DNA from: Rhodobacteraceae bacterium UBA6796
GTDB lineage: Bacteria; Pseudomonadota; Alphaproteobacteria; Rhodobacterales; Rhodobacteraceae
Assembly: GCA_002452815.1 (NCBI GenBank)
Contig: DKFM01000006.1
Location: 1 to 64,000, forward strand
Length of the DNA stretch: 64,000 nt
Reading direction: 5' to 3'
The position numbers were made by a program, and so were the translations under genes. The notes beneath the pieces are model-generated. The model saw only the letters and a list, made by a program, of their open reading frames with translations. It ran no database searches and had not been told where the DNA came from. The first letter of the stretch is position 1. Every line of letters begins with the position of its first letter. Below are positions 36,432 to 48,526 of this stretch, piece by piece.

Positions 36432-36485
36432 ACGGCCGGAACCTCAGGGCTCTGAGCAGACCGGAGGGCACAGCCGCACTCGGCG

Positions 36486-36740
36486 TCAAGCACCGTTTTG
36501 AGGGCGGTGCATCAGCAGGAAGGCAAGCCTGAAGGCCAGCGGCCCGACACCGAGCGAGAACACGAAGGCGACCGGCCAGGCGGTCAGCCAATGGCGCATC
36601 CAGCTGGCAAACCAGCCCGGGCCAAAGCCGAAGGGCAGGATCGAAAAGATCAGCGTCATCAAAAACGCCATCATGCAGGAAATGAAGATTTGGGCGACGA
36701 TGATCGTCAGCTTTTCCCGTTTGGGATCAGGGTGTTGCAT
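36486..36740 (-). CDS. DUF2798 family small membrane protein
   Basis: An 84-residue protein with two transmembrane segments (IIVAQIFISCMMAFLMTLIF and the region of HWLTAWPVAFVFSLGVGPLAF). The pair with the WPVAF sequence is typical of DUF2798. No function is known. The gene stands alone between the eno terminator and anmK. Confidence 0.75.
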   Translation of the reverse strand: MQHPDPKREKLTIIVAQIFISCMMAFLMTLIFSILPFGFGPGWFASWMRHWLTAWPVAFVFSLGVGPLAFRLAFLLMHRPQNGA

Positions 36741-36914
36741 TGGTTACGGTCTCATAATTGGCGCCAGTGCGCGGGGGATCAGAGGCCGTGGGTTCGAGGA
36801 TCGACTAACTCCTGCGGCACGCGCAGGGACCGGGGTAACCAACCGGTCTTCCGTTTCTCGGCTCGGGCGACTTAGCGCGGCGCCACGCGCCGGTCAAGCG
36901 GCCACAGGCAGGGG

Positions 36915-38024
36915 TCACCCCGGCCGGCTGACCTTGCCGCCGCCAACCAGCGCCGCAACGCCGGTGGTGCTGGGCCCCGTGGTGGGCAGTCCGCGCGCAA
37001 CCCGCACCGCCAGATAGGCAAAGGCCTGCGCTTCCAGCATGTCGCCATTCAGCCCGATATCCTCGACCGGGGCCACCGGGCAGCCCATGCGGCGCGACAG
37101 TTCCGCCATCAACGCGGCATTCAATCGCCCGCCGCCACTGACATAAACCGCCGCAGGCGGGGTCGGAAAATGTTCGGCCCCGCGCGCGACGGCGGCCGCG
37201 GCACAGGCGGTCAGGGTGGCGGCGGCATCGGCGTCGGACAGGTCATCTACAAATTTCAGAACTTCACGAAAATCATTGCGGTCCAGAGATTTGGGTGGAA
37301 TTTTCAGGAAATACGGATGGGCCAGGAACCGCGCGACCAGCGCTTCCTCGACCTGCCCGCTCAGCGCCAGTTCGCCGCCCTCGTCGCAGGCCTGCCCGCG
37401 CCGCGCCGCCAGCAGATCGTTGATCGGTGCATTGGCGGGGCCGGTGTCGAAGGCCAGAACCGCGCCCGGCGCCTCGGGGCCCGGGGCGCGCGGATCGACC
37501 CAGGTCACATTTCCGACGCCGCCGAGGTTCACAAACGCCACCGGCGCGTCCAGCCCCGCCCAGATCGCGCAGGCGAAGTGGAAGAAGGGCACCAGCGGCG
37601 CACCTTGCCCGCCCAGATCCACATCCATCGTGCGGAAATCCCAGACCACGGGCCGTTCCAGCACCTCGGCCAGCACCGCGCCATTGCCGGCCTGATGGGT
37701 GCGCCGCGGCCCTTGCAGGCCCTGCGGATCATGCGCCAGCGTCTGGCCGTGAAAGCCCACCAGTTCGGCCTCGGGGAAGTCGCTCAGCACTTCGGCATGG
37801 GCGGTTTCGACCAGCTCGGCCGCGGCCTCGACCCCCGGCGCCCCGGGCCAACACCCCAGAACGGCACGCAAGGTCGCCCGCTCCGCCTCCGAATAGGGGC
37901 GATAGCCATGGCGGCCAAAGTCGAAGATCCGCACGCCATCGGTCAGCACCAGCGCGGCATCCACGCCATCAAGCGAAGTGCCCGACATCGCCCCCAACGC
38001 CCGGACCGGACCCGTCTTCAACAT
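36915..38024 (-). CDS. anmK: Anhydro-N-acetylmuramic acid kinase
   Basis: A 369-residue kinase of the AnmK family. The nucleotide-binding start is [46 protein letters not shown] and [13 protein letters not shown] follow. It phosphorylates anhydroMurNAc released by lytic transglycosylases, opening the anhydro ring for murein recycling. It is divergent from tyrS, as in many Rhodobacteraceae. I chose ATG 38024. Confidence 0.94.
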   Translation of the reverse strand: MLKTGPVRALGAMSGTSLDGVDAALVLTDGVRIFDFGRHGYRPYSEAERATLRAVLGCWPGAPGVEAAAELVETAHAEVLSDFPEAELVGFHGQTLAHDPQGLQGPRRTHQAGNGAVLAEVLERPVVWDFRTMDVDLGGQGAPLVPFFHFACAIWAGLDAPVAFVNLGGVGNVTWVDPRAPGPEAPGAVLAFDTGPANAPINDLLAARRGQACDEGGELALSGQVEEALVARFLAHPYFLKIPPKSLDRNDFREVLKFVDDLSDADAAATLTACAAAAVARGAEHFPTPPAAVYVSGGGRLNAALMAELSRRMGCPVAPVEDIGLNGDMLEAQAFAYLAVRVARGLPTTGPSTTGVAALVGGGKVSRPG

Positions 38025-38083
38025 GGCTTCCCCTTTGGCTGCTTGGCCGATATACGCATGGGGCGTAGAAAGGGACAAGCACG

Positions 38084-39334
38084 ATGACCTACCACCCCAA
38101 ATCAGACTTCATGCGTGTGATGATGGAGCGCGGCTATCTGGCCGATTGCACCGATTATCAGGCGTTGGACGAGGCTTTGGTCAAAGGCATCGTTCCGACC
38201 TATATCGGCTATGACGCGACGGCCAAGTCGCTGCATGTCGGGCATCTGCTGAACATCATGATGCTGCGCTGGCTGCAAAAGACCGGGCACAAGCCGATCA
38301 CCCTGATGGGCGGCGGCACCACCAAGGTGGGTGACCCCTCGTTCCGCTCGGACGAGCGCCCGCTGCTCTCGCCCGCGCAGATCGACGAGAATATCGCCGG
38401 CATGAAGCAGGTCTTCGCGAAATACCTTGATTACGGCGACGGGCCGACCGGCGCGCTGATGCTGAACAATGCCGAATGGCTGGACGGGCTCAATTACCTC
38501 GATTTCCTGCGCGACATCGGGCGGCATTTCTCGGTCAACCGGATGCTGAGCTTTGAATCGGTGAAGTCGCGGCTGGATCGCGAGCAATCGCTGAGCTTCC
38601 TCGAATTCAACTACATGATCCTGCAGGCCTATGATTTCCTTGAACTGAATCGCCGCTACGGCTGCCTGCTGCAGATGGGCGGCTCGGACCAGTGGGGCAA
38701 TATCGTCAACGGGATCGACCTGACGCGGCGTGTGCTGGATCACGAGATCTACGGCCTGACCTCGCCCCTGCTGACCACTTCGGACGGCAAGAAGATGGGC
38801 AAGTCGCAGGGCGGCGCGATCTGGCTGAACGCCGAGATGCTGAGCCCCTACGAGTTCTGGCAGTTCTGGCGCAACACGACCGACGCCGATGTCGGCCGGT
38901 TCCTGAAGCTCTATACCGAGCTGCCGGTCGAGGAATGCGACCGTCTGGGCGCGCTGGCAGGGTCGGAAATCAACGCGGCCAAGGTCATTCTGGCCAATGA
39001 GGTCACCGCGCTGTGCCATGGCCGCGCCGCGGCCGAGGCGGCCGAGGCCACCGCGCGCGAAGTGTTCGAAAAGGGCGGCGTAGGCGATGACCTGCCCACC
39101 CTGCATCTGGACCCCGCCGATCTGACCGAGGGCATCAGCCTGGCGCAGCTGGTTGTGCGTTCGGGCCTGGCCAAGACCGGCAAGGACGGCAAGCGGCTGA
39201 TCGCCGAAGGCGGGCTGCGGGTGAACGACGATCTGTGCGCCGATGCGGGCCGGATGTTCCATGCGGGCGACTTCGCAGAGCCGGTGAAGCTCTCGGCGGG
39301 CAAGAAGCGGCACGCGCTGGTCAGCCTGGGCTGA
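38084..39334 (+). CDS. tyrS: Tyrosyl-tRNA synthetase
   Basis: A 416-residue class I synthetase. The HIGH-type motif is SLHVGHLLN, the KMSKS-type motif is [10 protein letters not shown], and the C-terminal ~65 residues are an S4-like RNA-binding domain ([20 protein letters not shown]). Tyrosine-binding residues are in YDATAKSLH and YMILQAYDF. It charges tRNA-Tyr. It ends in a terminator shared with the convergent cytochrome genes. Confidence 0.97.
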   Translation: MTYHPKSDFMRVMMERGYLADCTDYQALDEALVKGIVPTYIGYDATAKSLHVGHLLNIMMLRWLQKTGHKPITLMGGGTTKVGDPSFRSDERPLLSPAQIDENIAGMKQVFAKYLDYGDGPTGALMLNNAEWLDGLNYLDFLRDIGRHFSVNRMLSFESVKSRLDREQSLSFLEFNYMILQAYDFLELNRRYGCLLQMGGSDQWGNIVNGIDLTRRVLDHEIYGLTSPLLTTSDGKKMGKSQGGAIWLNAEMLSPYEFWQFWRNTTDADVGRFLKLYTELPVEECDRLGALAGSEINAAKVILANEVTALCHGRAAAEAAEATAREVFEKGGVGDDLPTLHLDPADLTEGISLAQLVVRSGLAKTGKDGKRLIAEGGLRVNDDLCADAGRMFHAGDFAEPVKLSAGKKRHALVSLG

Positions 39335-39358
39335 GGCCCGCACCACCGGACAAAAGAA

Positions 39359-39388
39359 ACGGGCGCCGGATCTCTCCGGCGCCCGTTC
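39359..39388. terminator. Bidirectional terminator between tyrS and cytochrome genes
   Basis: AACGGGCGCCGGA and TCCGGCGCCCGTT form a perfect 13-bp stem with a TCTC loop. A T-rich tail follows on the minus strand. Confidence 0.85.
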
Positions 39389-39409
39389 CTGTTTGGTATG
39401 ACCTGCGGG

Positions 39410-40063
39410 TCAGTCCTTGATCAACTGCCCGGTGGACTCGAAATAGGCCTCGGCCTCGGGGGTCAGATCGACCTTTTCATAGCCGGTGATCATCGGGCGC
39501 ACATGCTGACGGAAGCCATGGCCGATGGTCAGCAGATAGACATGCACCACCACGAAGGACGCAATGGCGAAGGCGGCCAGCACATGCAGGTTGGCGACCA
39601 GCCCGAGCAGCACCGCCTGCCCGTCGTTCCCACCCCAGAGGTTATAGCTGAGATACAGCAGCCCCGAGATCCAGATTGCCGGGAACAGCGCCATTTTCAG
39701 CGCGAAATAGGCCAGCGCCTGCAACGGGTTATGCCGACGGTCATAGCGTTTCACATAGGGGTGCTCTTCGCCCTTGAAAACGCCGTAGGCATAGAAGCGG
39801 GCAACCTGCGCCAGCCCCGTCAGCCGCGGAATAAACTGGCGCCAGCCGCCGGTGGTGAACAGCCAGAAGGTGGCAAAGATCCACAGCAGCAGCAGTGCCA
39901 GCGCCACGATGGTATGCACTGTCACCGCCAGACCGAACGGCCCGATCTGGTGCAGGCCCAGCAGCCGCGCGCCGGTGAAGAACAGCACCATGATCGAGGC
40001 AACCTGCGACCAGTGCCAGATCCGGTTGAACCGGGTGTAAACCTTGACGCAACGTTCAACCAT
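39410..40063 (-). CDS. Cytochrome b subunit partnering the octahaem cytochrome
   Basis: A 217-residue protein with four transmembrane segments of the cytochrome b/b6-like di-haem family (hydrogenase/formate dehydrogenase/thiosulfate reductase type). Candidate haem-ligand histidines are in RIWHWSQ, TVHTIV, NLHVLAAF and VVHVYLL. It probably links the quinol pool to the octahaem cytochrome encoded just upstream. The ATG at 40063 has AAAGGGG upstream and overlaps the octahaem gene stop by 8 nt, so the two are translationally coupled. Confidence 0.85.
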   Translation of the reverse strand: MVERCVKVYTRFNRIWHWSQVASIMVLFFTGARLLGLHQIGPFGLAVTVHTIVALALLLLWIFATFWLFTTGGWRQFIPRLTGLAQVARFYAYGVFKGEEHPYVKRYDRRHNPLQALAYFALKMALFPAIWISGLLYLSYNLWGGNDGQAVLLGLVANLHVLAAFAIASFVVVHVYLLTIGHGFRQHVRPMITGYEKVDLTPEAEAYFESTGQLIKD

Positions 40064-41762
40064 GGTGATCCCCTTTCTTGCCAAACAGGCGCAGAACGCC
40101 GTGCCCGACCACGCCCAGAAGCGCCATCAGGAACACCACCAGCCCCAGTTTGCCGCCGATACCGATGCCGCTGCCCGGCACATAGATGCCCGCAATATTG
40201 GCCATCCGGCCGCCTTCGCTGTGGCAGCTTTCGCATTTCAGCGCGTCTTCCTTCGGCGCGACCATATGGGTGATCGGCCAGTACATGTGGGTTTCGACGA
40301 AATCGAACTTGCCGGAGTACTCCAGACCGACATAGTCCATCCCCGCCTTCAGCGATTTTTCCCAATCGAAATAGGACCACAACGCCGTGCCATCGCCCGG
40401 ACCGTAAACGTGGTTATACAGCAGCACGTTACGCTCGGTGTCGTAGGCCTGTTTGCCTTCCATCCGCTTGAACGGGAAGATCCGCGCATCCTTGGCCCCG
40501 GCTTCGCCGCCGATCGAATTGATCTCGACCACCTGGGTCGGGTCGATCGTGGTTTCGGGTAGGGTGTAGGTCATCACGCCATTCGACCAGGCGTAATAGG
40601 GCACGACATTCTCGCCCCATTTGAAATCGCCCTTGGTCGACAGATAGGTGTGCAGATGCTTGCCGTCGGACTGCACGAACTCTTCCTCGGAATAGCCCTT
40701 GCCGTCTTTCAGCTTGCCCGCCGTGGACCAGTCCCACCAGGTCTTGGTCGCCACGCCGCCCCGCGCGAATTCCGGGATGTGGCAGGTCTGGCAGGCCACC
40801 TTGTCGGTGTGATCGTTCAGCTTCATGCCGATCACCGGGTTCGGCCCCTTGTGCGGCTGATCGGTGTGGCACGAGGTGCAGGCCGCCACGTCGCGCGCAG
40901 CACCCGGCTTGTGCATCGCATCATCGGGCAGCGCCACGTCGGTGTTGTAGCGCGAACCGGCCAGAACGTGCTTGTCCGAGACGTGACAGGCCTCGCAGGT
41001 GAAATTGGCACCGTCCTTCGACATGTGCACATCCACCGCGCGGCTGGGATCGAACAGCGCCGAGCTGAGATCGCCGTGCTTCACGTTATCGCCGCCGCCG
41101 CCGTAGAAATGGCAGTTGCCGCAGTTCTGCCGCGTGGGCTCGCCCACCGACAGCGCCGCCTTCACCAGATCGACGGGCGTTGCCGCAGCCCCGGTGATGG
41201 TCTTGGCCTTCGGGTCCACCGGGTCCAGCGGCGGGTTGCCTGCGGTGTTGTCTTGCTTGGCATATTGCCCCGAGGTGTCATGGCACACGAGGCAGTCGAC
41301 CTTGGTCGGATCGTCGGGCATCGGCTGGCGCACATCGACCCAGTCATAGCCGGTGTGGCACGAGGTGCAGCGCACTTCGTTCGACGCGACGTTGCCGCAA
41401 AATGCGTTCAGAACCTTGGACTTGCCCAGGGTCTGTCCGGTGGCCGGATTGTCATATTCCCATTTCCAGTGCACCGAATGCATCACCTGATTGCTGGCCT
41501 CGGTGTGGCAGCTCAGACAGGCGGCGGTGACTTCGGGGCCCGAGGCAAAGGGGCCCTTGAGGATCTCGAATTTCGCGTGATCGGCGGTCAATTCCTTGAC
41601 CGGATCGCTCATATGGGCGGCCAGCGCACCCGGAGCGGGCATCGACTGGGCGCCGGTGGGCGTCTGCTCTGCGGGGGCCGCGGTGTCTTGCGCGACAGCG
41701 CCTCCCCCTCCCAGGACGACTGCCCAGACGATGGCAGTGATCCGTAACGCTGTCTGTCTCAT
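40056..41762 (-). CDS. Octahaem c-type cytochrome, tetrathionate reductase (OTR) family
   Basis: A 568-residue exported multihaem protein. A signal peptide (~residues 8-26) is followed by eight CxxCH sites: CLSCH, CTSCH, CLVCH, CGNCH, CEACH, CTSCH, CQTCH and CESCH. The ordering and the FCGNVASNEVRCTSCHTGYDW block match octahaem tetrathionate reductases, which can also reduce nitrite and hydroxylamine. A hydrophobic segment (LGLVVFLMALLGVVGHGVL) near the C-terminus anchors it in the membrane, unlike the soluble form described from Shewanella. It is coupled to a cytochrome b gene. The physiological substrate is not known. Confidence 0.9.
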   Translation of the reverse strand: MRQTALRITAIVWAVVLGGGGAVAQDTAAPAEQTPTGAQSMPAPGALAAHMSDPVKELTADHAKFEILKGPFASGPEVTAACLSCHTEASNQVMHSVHWKWEYDNPATGQTLGKSKVLNAFCGNVASNEVRCTSCHTGYDWVDVRQPMPDDPTKVDCLVCHDTSGQYAKQDNTAGNPPLDPVDPKAKTITGAAATPVDLVKAALSVGEPTRQNCGNCHFYGGGGDNVKHGDLSSALFDPSRAVDVHMSKDGANFTCEACHVSDKHVLAGSRYNTDVALPDDAMHKPGAARDVAACTSCHTDQPHKGPNPVIGMKLNDHTDKVACQTCHIPEFARGGVATKTWWDWSTAGKLKDGKGYSEEEFVQSDGKHLHTYLSTKGDFKWGENVVPYYAWSNGVMTYTLPETTIDPTQVVEINSIGGEAGAKDARIFPFKRMEGKQAYDTERNVLLYNHVYGPGDGTALWSYFDWEKSLKAGMDYVGLEYSGKFDFVETHMYWPITHMVAPKEDALKCESCHSEGGRMANIAGIYVPGSGIGIGGKLGLVVFLMALLGVVGHGVLRLFGKKGDHHG

Positions 41763-42018
41763 CAAGTCTCCGAAATCTGGCGTAGGGCTGGATATGGGTC
41801 TCCCAAGTATTCAGTTACGAGAATGTGAACGGTATGACTATGCGACAAACCCGTTACCCCCTGAGACACGCCGTCGCAGCATAACGCTGCGTCAGACATG
41901 ACAGAAGCGATTGACACAAACCCGCAGTCCGCCCGGGACCGCCCACACGAGGCGTCCCCAACAGGCGAAAGACTAGCACAGACAGCGTCGCGGGTCACCC
42001 CGACGCACCGTCGCAGGA

Positions 42019-44349
<2,331 letters not shown>

Positions 44350-44426
44350 GGGGGCCTCCTCGGTCTGTGCGGAGGCCCTTTCTAGCGACCCCCACCCGCA
44401 AGGGGAAGGGGCCGGGGACAGGCGCC

Positions 44427-45377
44427 TTACGCCTGGCCGAGTTTCGCCAGACGCGCCGCGCGCAGCCGCGCGAAATCGTCGCCCGCATGATAGGAGGACC
44501 GCGTCAGCGGCGTGGCCGAAACCATCAGGAAGCCCTTGCCATAAGCCGCTTTTTCGTAATCCTTGAATTCCTCGGGCGTCACAAAACGGTCGACCTTGTG
44601 GTGTTTCGGCGTGGGCTGCAGATACTGGCCGATGGTCAGGAAATCGACATCGGCCGCGCGCATGTCATCCATCACCTGCCGCACGCCCTGCCCGTCCTCG
44701 CCCAGACCCACCATGATGCCCGATTTGGTGAAGATCGTCGGGTCCAGTTCCTTGACGCGCTGCAACAGCCGCAGGCTGTGGAAATAGCGCGCGCCCGGGC
44801 GCACCGTAGGGTAAAGCCCGGGCACCGTTTCCAGATTGTGGTTGAACACGTCGGGCTTGGCCGCAACCACGGTTTCCAGTGCCGAAGGGGCGCATTTCAG
44901 GAAATCCGGTGTCAGAATTTCAATGGTCGTGCCCGGCGCCCGGTGGCGCACCGCGCGGATCGTCTGGGCGAAATGCTCGGCCCCGCCATCCTCCAGATCG
45001 TCGCGATCGACCGAGGTGATGACCACATGTTTCAGCCCCAGCGTCGCCACCGCATGCGCGACCCGCCCCGGCTCGAACGCATCCAGCGTGTCGGGACGGC
45101 CGGTGGCGATGTTGCAAAACGAACAGCCCCGGGTGCAGATCTCGCCCATGATCATCATCGTGGCATGGCCCTGCGACCAGCATTCGCCCACATTGGGGCA
45201 GCCCGCCTCTTCGCAGACGGTGACCAGCTTGTTCGTTTTCAGGATCTCGCGCGTGTCCTTGTAGCCCTGCGAGGTCGGCGCCTTGACCCGGATCCAGCCA
45301 GGCTTCTTCGGCTGCGCCTGATCGGGTTTATGCGCCTTTTCCGGGTGACGCTGGCCGGGAATCTTGAGATCGCGCAC
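44427..45377 (-). CDS. lipA: Lipoyl synthase
   Basis: A 316-residue radical SAM enzyme. [12 protein letters not shown] holds the auxiliary 4Fe-4S cysteines and CTRGCSFCN the radical SAM cluster. A conserved Arg-Ser pair lies near the C-terminus (TRSSYHAG). It inserts two sulfur atoms into octanoyl groups of lipoyl-dependent enzymes. I chose the GTG start at 45377, with AGGGGGAAAATCC upstream, because the protein then begins [15 protein letters not shown]. Upstream in-frame sequence is not LipA-like. Confidence 0.96.
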   Translation of the reverse strand: MRDLKIPGQRHPEKAHKPDQAQPKKPGWIRVKAPTSQGYKDTREILKTNKLVTVCEEAGCPNVGECWSQGHATMMIMGEICTRGCSFCNIATGRPDTLDAFEPGRVAHAVATLGLKHVVITSVDRDDLEDGGAEHFAQTIRAVRHRAPGTTIEILTPDFLKCAPSALETVVAAKPDVFNHNLETVPGLYPTVRPGARYFHSLRLLQRVKELDPTIFTKSGIMVGLGEDGQGVRQVMDDMRAADVDFLTIGQYLQPTPKHHKVDRFVTPEEFKDYEKAAYGKGFLMVSATPLTRSSYHAGDDFARLRAARLAKLGQA

Positions 45378-45543
45378 GGATTTTCCCCCTGAAAAGCGGT
45401 CTGTCCCCTCAGATACGCCCTTTCGGGCGCCGAAGCAACGTTGCCCGCCCCCTGCGTCAAGGCGCAGGCGGCACGCCCGGCGACCGCTTGCCTGTGCATG
45501 ACACCCGCCCAAAGCGGCAAAGCCCCATCCCTGCGCCGCTTTT

Positions 45544-45590
45544 CTTTGCAATGCAGAAAATTCCCCAGATTTTTTGCCGCAATTGCAAAG
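45544..45590 (+). promoter_or_regulatory. Inverted repeat upstream of the peroxiredoxin gene
   Basis: CTTTGCAAT (45544-45552) and ATTGCAAAG (45582-45590) are exact 9-bp inverted repeats separated by 29 nt, in an otherwise A/T-rich 294-nt spacer before the peroxiredoxin gene. They could be operator half-sites or a transcript stem. No other gene is seen in the spacer. Confidence 0.4.
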
Positions 45591-45671
45591 TCAGCTCTTG
45601 TGACCTTATCGCGCAGCTTTTAGAACGATTCCAAAGATACCCATTCCCCCCAACCTCAGCAGGAGCCCCCG

Positions 45672-46220
45672 ATGCAAACCGGCGCCAAACTGCCCGAAGT
45701 CACCTTCCACACCCGTGTGCGCGACGAATCTATCGGCGGGTCGAACCCGTTCCGCTGGGAAGACAAGACCACCGCGGATTATTTCGCGGGCAAGCGCGTG
45801 GTGCTGTTCGCCCTGCCCGGCGCCTTCACCCCCACCTGCTCGACCTACCAGCTGCCGGGCTTCGAAAAGGGGTTTGCTGATTTCGTGGCGCAAGGCATCG
45901 ACGCGATCTATTGCATGTCGGTCAACGACGCTTTCGTGATGAACCAATGGGCCAAGGCGCAGGGGCTGGAAAACGTGCAGGTCATCCCTGACGGCTCGGG
46001 CGAATTCACCCGCCGCGTCGGCATGCTGGTGCGCAAGGACAACCTCGGCTTCGGGCTGCGCAGCTGGCGCTATGCCGCCGTCGTCAATGATGGCGTGGTC
46101 GAAGCCTGGTTCGAAGAGCCGGGGCTGGCCGATAACCACGGCGAAGACCCCTACGGCGTGTCCTCGCCCGAAACCGTCCTGAACTGGCTGATCGAGGCCA
46201 ACAAGGAACAGGCGGCCTGA
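45672..46220 (+). CDS. Peroxiredoxin of the Prx5 type
   Basis: A 182-residue thiol peroxidase. The peroxidatic Cys lies in PGAFTPTCS, with IYCMSVNDAFVM and a conserved Arg in RRVGMLV. Prx5-type enzymes reduce hydrogen and organic peroxides, often with glutaredoxin or glutathione. CAGGAGCC precedes the ATG. It is convergent with an OxyR-type regulator, which suggests peroxide-responsive expression. Confidence 0.93.
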   Translation: MQTGAKLPEVTFHTRVRDESIGGSNPFRWEDKTTADYFAGKRVVLFALPGAFTPTCSTYQLPGFEKGFADFVAQGIDAIYCMSVNDAFVMNQWAKAQGLENVQVIPDGSGEFTRRVGMLVRKDNLGFGLRSWRYAAVVNDGVVEAWFEEPGLADNHGEDPYGVSSPETVLNWLIEANKEQAA

Positions 46221-46233
46221 TCGCCGCATCGCT

Positions 46234-46258
46234 TTCGCGCCTCCAGGAAAGGCGCGAA
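46234..46258 (+). terminator. Hairpin after the peroxiredoxin gene
   Basis: TTCGCGCCT and AGGCGCGAA pair around a short loop. It lacks a T run and precedes the stronger terminator at 46261-46293. Confidence 0.4.
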
Positions 46259-46260
46259 CG

Positions 46261-46293
46261 GGGCTGGGGGGACACGTCCCCCCGGCCTTTTTC
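46261..46293 (+). terminator. Intrinsic terminator of the peroxiredoxin gene
   Basis: GGCTGGGGGGAC and GTCCCCCCGGCC arms followed by TTTTTC. The convergent oxyR-like gene ends 93 nt further on. Confidence 0.85.
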
Positions 46294-46385
46294 TTTGCCC
46301 CGACGGCACAAAGCTGGCCGGGCGCGCGCCCCCTGCCCCGTCATCTTGCCGAAAATACCTCGGGGGGGGAGGCCGCACCACTGCC

Positions 46386-47282
46386 TCAGGGAAATTCCTT
46401 GCGCACCTCGGCCAGAAGGTCCGCACAAACGGCGCGCAGGGTCTGGGCCAGCGGCTCGAACCAGAGCGCGGCATCGGGGCTGTCCTTGCGCCCGACCAGA
46501 CGCAGGGTGCGGGCGGGCTCTTGCGCGAATCGCATCAGCGCAAGACCCGGGGCCGCCCGCGACTCGACGGAGGCTGCGATTTCCGGCACCAGGGTCAGCC
46601 CCATCCCCTGCCCCACCAGCCCGCATAGCGTGCTGAGCGACGAGGCCCCCAGATCGACCGATTGCGCCGCCCGCGTCAGCCCGCACAGCGCCAGCGCCTG
46701 ATCGGCCAGACAGTGCCCTTCATCCAGCAGCAACAGCGCGCCGGGATCGAGCGCATCGGGTGCAAGCCCGCGGTTCTGCGCCAGCAATGCGGGCGTTCCG
46801 GCCAGCAGGAAGCGGTCCTCGCCCAACGGCACCTCGTGGCATTCGGGCGCGGGCGTGGCGATGATTGCCGCATCAATCCGACCGGCGTTCAGATCGGCCA
46901 GCAGGGCCTCGGTGCGTGCCTCGCGCAGGCGCAGCGCGGCACTCGCGCGCAATGCGGGCAATGCGCGCGGCAAAAGGTAGGGCGCGATTGTCGGGATCAC
47001 CCCCAGATTGAGACTGCCCTGCCCGCGCCGGGCTTCGGCCTGCAGCGCGCGCAGTTCCGCCTCGATCGCCTCGGCCCGCGCCAGCACCATCCGGCCCGCC
47101 CGGGTCAGGCGGATGTCGCGCGGGCGGCGTTCGATCAGGGACAGGCCCAATTCGGTCTCCAGCTCGCGGATCTGCATGGACAGCGCAGGCTGGGTGACAT
47201 GCACCGCCTCGGCTGCGCGCGAAAAGCTGCGGTGCCGTTCCAGCGCGATCAGGTAGCTGAGTTGGCGCAAGGTTATTCTCAT
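46386..47282 (-). CDS. oxyR: LysR-family regulator, OxyR type
   Basis: A 298-residue LysR regulator with the N-terminal helix-turn-helix (LRQLSYLIALERHRSFSRAA, HVTQPALSMQIRELE). The C-terminal sensor domain contains LDEGHCLADQALALC, two cysteines nine residues apart. This equals the redox-active pair (Cys199/Cys208) of OxyR. It therefore probably senses hydrogen peroxide. It lies convergent with the peroxiredoxin gene and downstream of aroB on the same strand, separated by 136 nt containing a terminator. Confidence 0.92.
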   Translation of the reverse strand: MRITLRQLSYLIALERHRSFSRAAEAVHVTQPALSMQIRELETELGLSLIERRPRDIRLTRAGRMVLARAEAIEAELRALQAEARRGQGSLNLGVIPTIAPYLLPRALPALRASAALRLREARTEALLADLNAGRIDAAIIATPAPECHEVPLGEDRFLLAGTPALLAQNRGLAPDALDPGALLLLDEGHCLADQALALCGLTRAAQSVDLGASSLSTLCGLVGQGMGLTLVPEIAASVESRAAPGLALMRFAQEPARTLRLVGRKDSPDAALWFEPLAQTLRAVCADLLAEVRKEFP

Positions 47283-47368
47283 GAGGAACGCTTAGCACGA
47301 AACTGCGAAACCACAATTCCGAAGTCTTCGCAGGCCCGGGCATCGCAGCCACGCGGGCCTCAGGCCCA

Positions 47369-47400
47369 AAAGAAAAGGCGCGCAGGAAACCCGCGCGCCC
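47369..47400 (-). terminator. Intrinsic terminator of aroB
   Basis: On the minus strand GGCGCGCGGG and its partner GCGCGCC are followed by TTTTCTTTT, 19 nt past the aroB stop. Confidence 0.75.
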
Positions 47401-47418
47401 TGTGGGCAAGCCCCCGGA

Positions 47419-48525
47419 TCAGCGCGCGGCCAGCGCGTCCACCAGAACCGATTTCAGCACATCGCGCGGCACGTCCGAGGTGACGAAAGCCTGCCCGATC
47501 CCGCGCGCCAGAATGAAGCGCATCTTGCCGTCCAGCACCTTTTTATCCTGCGCCATCAGCGCGATCAGCGTCTCGGCATCGGGCAGATCGCCGGGGATAT
47601 CGGCTAGATCGGTCTTCATCCCCATCGTTTTCAGATGCGCACGCACGCGGCTCGGGGCCTCTTGCGCGCACAGGCCCAGACGCTGGCTCAGCTCAAACGC
47701 CAGCGCGCAGCCGATCGCCACGCCTTCGCCATGCAGCAGCCGGTCGGAATAGCCGGTGGCCGATTCCAGCGCGTGACAGAAGGTATGGCCCAGGTTCAGC
47801 AGCGCGCGATCGCCTTCCTCGGTTTCGTCACGCGCCACGATATCGGCCTTCATCTGGACCGAGCGGGTAACGGCATGAAGCCGCGCGGCCTTGTCGCCCG
47901 CTGCCATCGCGGGCGCGTTCGCCTCCAGCCAGTCGAAGAAATTCGCGTCGCCCAGCAGCCCGTATTTCACCACCTCGCCATAGCCCGCCAGAAAATCGCG
48001 CGCAGGCAGCGTATCAAGCAGGTCGATATCGGCCAGAACGAGGCTGGGCTGATGGAAGGCGCCGATCAGGTTCTTGCCCTGCGGCGCGTTGATCCCGGTC
48101 TTGCCCCCGACCGAGCTGTCGACCTGCGCCAGCAGCGTCGTCGGGATCTGCACAAACCGCACACCCCGGCGCAGCACGGCGGCCGCAAAGCCCACCAGAT
48201 CGCCGATCACGCCGCCACCGAAGGCCACGACGATATCCTTGCGCTCGACCTTCTGTTCCAGCAGCCATTCGACCGCGCGGGTGAACTGCGGCCAGCTTTT
48301 GGTGGCCTCGCCCGCAGGCAGCGCAAGGCTGACCATCTCGATATCGCCCAGACCCGCGCGCAGCGCCGCCAGATGCAGCGGCCCCACGGTTTCATCGGTA
48401 ATCACCGCGACCCGGGGACGGCGCAGCAAGGGCGCAATCTCGGCGCCCGCATTGGCCACCAGCCCGGTGCCGATCCGCACCTCATAGGCGCGCGCGCCCA
48501 GTTCTACCCGCACGGTTTCGCGCAT
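47419..48525 (-). CDS. aroB: 3-dehydroquinate synthase
   Basis: A 368-residue enzyme of normal length. Family signatures are VVAFGGGVIGDLVGFAAA, RGVRFVQIPTTLLAQVDSSVGG, KTGINAPQGKNLIGAFHQP and LLNLGHTFCHALE. It makes 3-dehydroquinate in the shikimate pathway. GAGGAGGC lies upstream of ATG 48525, which follows the aroK stop at 48527 directly, so the pair is coupled. Confidence 0.97.
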   Translation of the reverse strand: MRETVRVELGARAYEVRIGTGLVANAGAEIAPLLRRPRVAVITDETVGPLHLAALRAGLGDIEMVSLALPAGEATKSWPQFTRAVEWLLEQKVERKDIVVAFGGGVIGDLVGFAAAVLRRGVRFVQIPTTLLAQVDSSVGGKTGINAPQGKNLIGAFHQPSLVLADIDLLDTLPARDFLAGYGEVVKYGLLGDANFFDWLEANAPAMAAGDKAARLHAVTRSVQMKADIVARDETEEGDRALLNLGHTFCHALESATGYSDRLLHGEGVAIGCALAFELSQRLGLCAQEAPSRVRAHLKTMGMKTDLADIPGDLPDAETLIALMAQDKKVLDGKMRFILARGIGQAFVTSDVPRDVLKSVLVDALAAR

Positions 48526-48526
48526 C

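Noticed and set aside
36780-36830. A tRNA-like GGGTTCGAGGATC stretch between the DUF2798 gene and anmK
   Set aside because: No acceptor, anticodon or D arms could be paired around it.
41874-41890. A CGCAGC/GCTGCG hairpin upstream of the octahaem gene
   Set aside because: Short GC stem without flanking conservation or T run; not enough to call an operator or terminator.
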